From NCBI GenBank assembly GCA_017457465.1, contig JAFTHJ010000083.1, forward strand, positions 1-6,348: 6,348 bases of DNA, given 5' to 3'. The notes under the pieces are model-generated. The model had not been told where the DNA came from. It ran no database searches and worked only from the letters and a program-made list of their open reading frames with translations. The position numbers were made by a program, and so were the translations under genes. Below are positions 6,229-6,348 of the stretch, one piece after another (the stretch's first letter is position 1; each line of letters starts with the position of its first letter). Origin of the DNA: Clostridia bacterium (GTDB lineage: Bacteria > Bacillota > Clostridia > Oscillospirales > CAG-272).

Positions 6229-6348
6229 ATATCACCGCATAAGCTATGCCGTAGCTCTGGGCGTATTTTTGAGCGAATGAGCCGCTGCCACAATAAATAG
6301 TAAACGCCTGTGATGTTCCATTGAAGGCGGAATGCCCTATTTTAGTCA
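6227..6348 (-). CDS. C-terminal fragment of a probable BspA-like leucine-rich-repeat (LRR_5) surface protein
   Basis: Only the last 39 codons and the TAA (6227-6229) are inside the window; the 5' part runs off the right edge. The tail reads IGHSAFNGTSQAFTIYCG (3-20 of the visible part), then SGSFAQKYAQSYGIAYAVI to the end. The IGxxAF repeat motif followed by TIY, a Gly/Ser turn, SxAxxYA and GI is the usual closing pattern of BspA-type LRR_5 repeats in gut anaerobes, where the protein is normally secreted or surface-bound. The frame is open through the whole fragment and the stop codon sits right at a terminator that functions on this strand, which supports a real gene. Whether the full protein has a signal peptide or anchor cannot be seen here. 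Too short for certainty. Confidence 0.65.
   Translation of the reverse strand, partial: TKIGHSAFNGTSQAFTIYCGSGSFAQKYAQSYGIAYAVI

Overview
The window looks like chromosome from an anaerobic Firmicute, most likely a gut-type clostridium (Ruminococcaceae/Oscillospiraceae-like). The evidence is an oxygen-sensitive class III ribonucleotide reductase, clostridial-style redox proteins, AAGGAG-type ribosome binding sites, sigma-A-type promoters and a probable BspA-like surface protein. I see no transposon, CRISPR array, tRNA or rRNA. The taxonomic placement is inference from gene style, not a database match.

Positions 1-4230 form a leftward (minus-strand) deoxynucleotide-synthesis and redox cluster. 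In transcription order it holds nrdG (radical-SAM activase, 4153-3464), a 165-bp regulatory gap, nrdD (anaerobic ribonucleotide reductase with a redoxin domain fused to its C-terminus, 3298-908), and trxB (thioredoxin-reductase-like flavoprotein, 825 to the left edge, lacking its last 30-45 codons). The gap holds two identical AT-rich palindromes 32 bp centre to centre, matching the NrdR-box pattern, and a near-consensus promoter for nrdD-trxB. nrdG has a candidate promoter of its own. An imperfect GC-rich hairpin between nrdD and trxB may reduce readthrough into trxB.

These genes make sense as one machine. NrdG would install the glycyl radical on NrdD. NrdD would reduce ribonucleotides using a cysteine pair. 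The fused redoxin domain, recharged by TrxB, could supply electrons. The TrxB lacks the basic HRRxxFR motif that normally grips the NADPH 2'-phosphate, so its own electron donor is an open question. This combination is the most interesting part of the window.

Positions 4154-4417 are a divergent intergenic region with candidate promoters in both directions. Positions 4418-6190 (plus strand) encode a complete Na+/phosphate cotransporter of the NptA/YjbB type with a C-terminal PhoU-like domain. A perfect 15-bp hairpin terminator follows and works in either direction. It is shared with a convergent minus-strand gene of which only the last 39 codons are inside the window; this tail resembles the end of a BspA-type leucine-rich-repeat surface protein.
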